Below, piece after piece: positions 62,001 through 64,000 of a stretch of 64,000 bases of DNA (positions are counted from its first letter, which is position 1; each line of letters opens with the position of its first letter). The position numbers and the translations under genes are program-made. The stretch is taken from the NCBI RefSeq assembly GCF_040581485.1, contig NC_090133.1, positions 18,538,001 to 18,602,000 on the forward strand, read 5' to 3'. Source of the stretch: Linepithema humile. Lineage: Eukaryota; Arthropoda; Insecta; Hymenoptera; Formicidae. The notes under the pieces were generated by a model. That model searched no databases, was not told where the DNA came from, and was given only the letters and a program-made list of their open reading frames with translations.

Positions 62001-62330
62001 CTTGCGAACGAATCAGCTCCCGCGAAGCGGATAAGCAAAATGGATCGAGCTCATTGTGCGAATTTGTGGAAGATGCTCCACCTTGCTAAATCTTATCCAA
62101 AACTGAAGAAAGCACGTGGGAGAGAAAAAATCCTTGAAGTAGAAAGAATTGATTGTTCTATTGTTTATATAAAAAGATTAAAGAAAATTTTTTTTAAATA
62201 TGCTTGAAAGAAATATAATTTTTTTTATATATGTCTTTCAGTGTACTATTTAAAAAAAAAATTTTTTATTATATTTTCAGTAATTTTTTGCCAACTATTT
62301 TATTCGAATTTTATCATCCTGTTATCGATA
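59010..62330. other. Gene-less stretch, mixed
   Basis: AT-rich at 59010-59680 and 60310-60560; CpG-rich at 59940-60300, 60600-61330 and 61660-62080. The 142-codon frame at 61661-62089 begins with a non-ATG codon in this reading and was not accepted as a gene. Confidence 0.5.
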
Positions 62331-62332
62331 AA

Positions 62333-62355
62333 ATGCATTCAAAAATTGAATGCAT
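62333..62355. repeat. Perfect 10-bp hairpin
   Basis: ATGCATTCAA (62333-62342) and TTGAATGCAT (62346-62355) with a loop of three A. Confidence 0.85.
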
Positions 62356-63314
62356 ATTTATATGTAAATTTCGCCCCGCTGTCTGTGCTCAAAATAATAT
62401 AGACACCCCTCCTCTGTCTCTCCTCATTCCTTTTGTATATAAATTAATAAAGGATGACCTAATATATTAGGATTACATATTACATATATATTAAACACAC
62501 GTGTGAGGGCGAAACTGCCGGTACATGTAACACAAACTGTTACTCGCATATTGTGCCGAGTATATTATCCACAAAGGGATCCCACTAAATTAAACGATAC
62601 AGTGATTGTGAATGACAGACGGGGAAATTGATATACGGACGAGGGAGCATTGGCTTAAATAAGGGGTATGTAGCCTGTGTCACATGGTATTACGGGAATC
62701 TCACTGATCACGTCAAAGATTAATTCTCGGAAAAGAGAAAGTTCACTTTCAGCATAAAATTTATAATTTTCAAACAGAAGATCTGTTAAATCTGACAAAG
62801 ACGATTAGAGAGGTGGAACTGCGTTAATCAATTTCTGCTCACACTCTATCAGTACTGGTTAACGTATAAGCGGGCTCAGCTCGCGAACCAATCGTATCGG
62901 CCGTAGAGAGACCGATGGAATATATGTGTTCACGAGGGATTGTACAGGATTTCCAACGTCCAAGAGACTCAGCTTCACTGCAGACAATCCCGAATTTTGC
63001 CTCTTCTCACATCTCATATCCACCGTGTATCGCTCAGCTGTTCCAAATAATGCCTGAAATCCTCGAGCTTAGATTTTCTTCGTCTCTCGAGTAAATGTGC
63101 CGAAAATTGCGAGAATCAAAACTCTATTGTACACTGCCGAGATTTAAGATGCACGCTAAAATTACTGCACTTTATACAAAACACAGAGTTATTACTAAAA
63201 ATATAAGATCAATGCAAACCGGACAATTAATTAATAATAAAACGATTGCGCTATTATCCACTTTACATACATTAATTTTTCAGTCTATTTTGTTCGAGTA
63301 AAAACAGATCTCTA
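62356..63314. other. Gene-less stretch before the 400-bp element
   Basis: AT-rich to mixed. Short frames only and no recognised element. Confidence 0.55.
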
Positions 63315-63714
63315 TACACTCAAAAAAATATTTCGCTGATGTAGTTAGATTTCTAGATATCGCAACAAGAATGTATCGCTATTTTTCGTATCTGTGAAAA
63401 CATTGTTTGTCACATATAGAATTTATAACAGTAATGTTCTAGCAATAGCTTCTGAAAAATTTAGGTACCATTGCTAAATGTTATTCATTGCATGATCTAA
63501 CACGTGATTGATCTTATATAGATAGGCGCTTTAGAAAAACTTTCTTTTTAAAGTTCACAAACAATACAGATATATATTCTGTTTCTGTCATCTAAACTGA
63601 TTAAGTAATTACATATGCAATATCACAACAGTTGCTAATAATTTATCTGTTTTAGTTAATTTTTTACACCTAGAAAATTTTAGCTATTATTGCAAGATCA
63701 TTTTTTTGAGTGTA
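63315..63714. mobile_element. 400-bp MITE-like element with 15-bp terminal inverted repeats
   Basis: TACACTCAAAAAAAT (63315-63329) is exactly inverted at the right end (ATTTTTTTGAGTGTA, 63700-63714). TA at both outer ends suggests a TA target duplication around CACTCAAAAAAAT termini. The interior is AT-rich, has no open frame of useful length and does not continue the inverted repeat clearly. It is therefore a non-autonomous DNA transposon, probably mobilised by a Tc1/mariner-like or related transposase; the family is inferred only from the TA and the TIR. Confidence 0.75.
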
Positions 63715-64000
63715 CTTTTTCCTTTTATTTTTCCTAAGTTTCTTTCTTTCTAAAGTTTCCTTTGTCGTGTGATTAAATGAAAAAATCCGATTGCTGTTTC
63801 CACATCAAAATCTTCTATTTACCCGTCCTTCTGCTGCAGCGCTCCAATTATTATTGACGAGTCGCAAATTTCTTGGTCGAATTGCGGTGACATAAATTAC
63901 GCTGTCCTCATCGCTTGCTATCTCGCGCGCACCGCTCCATTTCGGCAAACAAAATTCTCGCGAACGTTCCCGCGTCAACGACGGTATTTTCTCAGTTTCA
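63715..64000. other. Right edge, no gene recognised
   Basis: Pyrimidine-rich, then mixed CpG-containing DNA. TTCTGCTGCAG at 63830-63840 looks like an acceptor on the plus strand, but no recognisable coding follows. Confidence 0.5.

Larger units (their letters stand above)
2071..64000 (-). other. Putative giant intron (or upstream gene region) of the rhomboid gene
   Basis: The rhomboid exon has a good acceptor and so must have an upstream exon at higher coordinates. I could not identify one in the remaining 62 kb, and no other gene is recognisable. The simplest reading is that most or all of this stretch is one long intron, with the upstream exon(s) either short and unrecognised or beyond the right edge. 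The ratchet-like site at 50546/50547 on the same strand fits a long intron. This is inference from absence and needs transcript data. An intergenic region containing the promoter remains possible. Confidence 0.5.

Noticed and set aside
61661..62089. 142-codon frame with a VEDRFVSGQPP segment faintly like the SxxDxxRxGRP region of mariner transposases
   Set aside because: The resemblance is a few residues only, no helix-turn-helix or D,D,D motifs follow, and the listed start is not ATG.
1..64000. tRNA, rRNA, snRNA, known microRNA or CRISPR
   Set aside because: No B-box, conserved snRNA segments, familiar insect microRNA sequences or spaced identical repeats were seen by eye; a covariance-model scan was not possible here.

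Overview
This window looks like insect nuclear DNA, most plausibly from a hymenopteran such as an ant. It alternates AT-rich stretches with CpG-rich islands, carries many (GA)n, (CT)n and (CA)n tracts, has no long open frames, and holds short non-autonomous DNA transposons. The hymenopteran assignment is inference. No bacterial operons, viral genes, tRNA, rRNA or CRISPR were seen.

Only one segment is confidently protein-coding: a 143-nt internal exon on the minus strand (1892-2034). It has a canonical acceptor and donor and encodes part of a rhomboid-family intramembrane serine protease: the end of the first membrane segment, the L1 loop with its Trp-Arg motif, and the start of the second membrane segment. 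The catalytic Ser and His lie in later exons beyond the left edge. Everything rightward from 2035 is upstream of this exon, so the remaining 62 kb is best read as a very long rhomboid intron, plus possibly upstream exons I could not recognise.

A minus-strand site at 50546/50547 supports this reading. It has the form of a recursive-splicing (ratchet) point, a long pyrimidine tract and ACAG directly abutting GTAAGC, followed 60 nt later by a second donor. This layout is known from ratchet points and RS-exons in long introns of flies and vertebrates.

The rest is non-coding, with scattered structure. Near 15.2-15.4 kb on the plus strand there is a possible core promoter, interleaved inverted repeats and a 41-codon frame with coding-like composition. 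At 18.8-19.2 kb lies a degenerate higher-order repeat (about 146 bp made of three sub-units). At 31.0-33.7 kb a 20-bp motif recurs in purine-rich DNA. Two MITE-like elements lie at 36937-37031 and 63315-63714. A second set of interleaved inverted repeats lies at 44532-44581. Several perfect palindromes and many microsatellites are also present. The long open frames are consistent with chance or low complexity.
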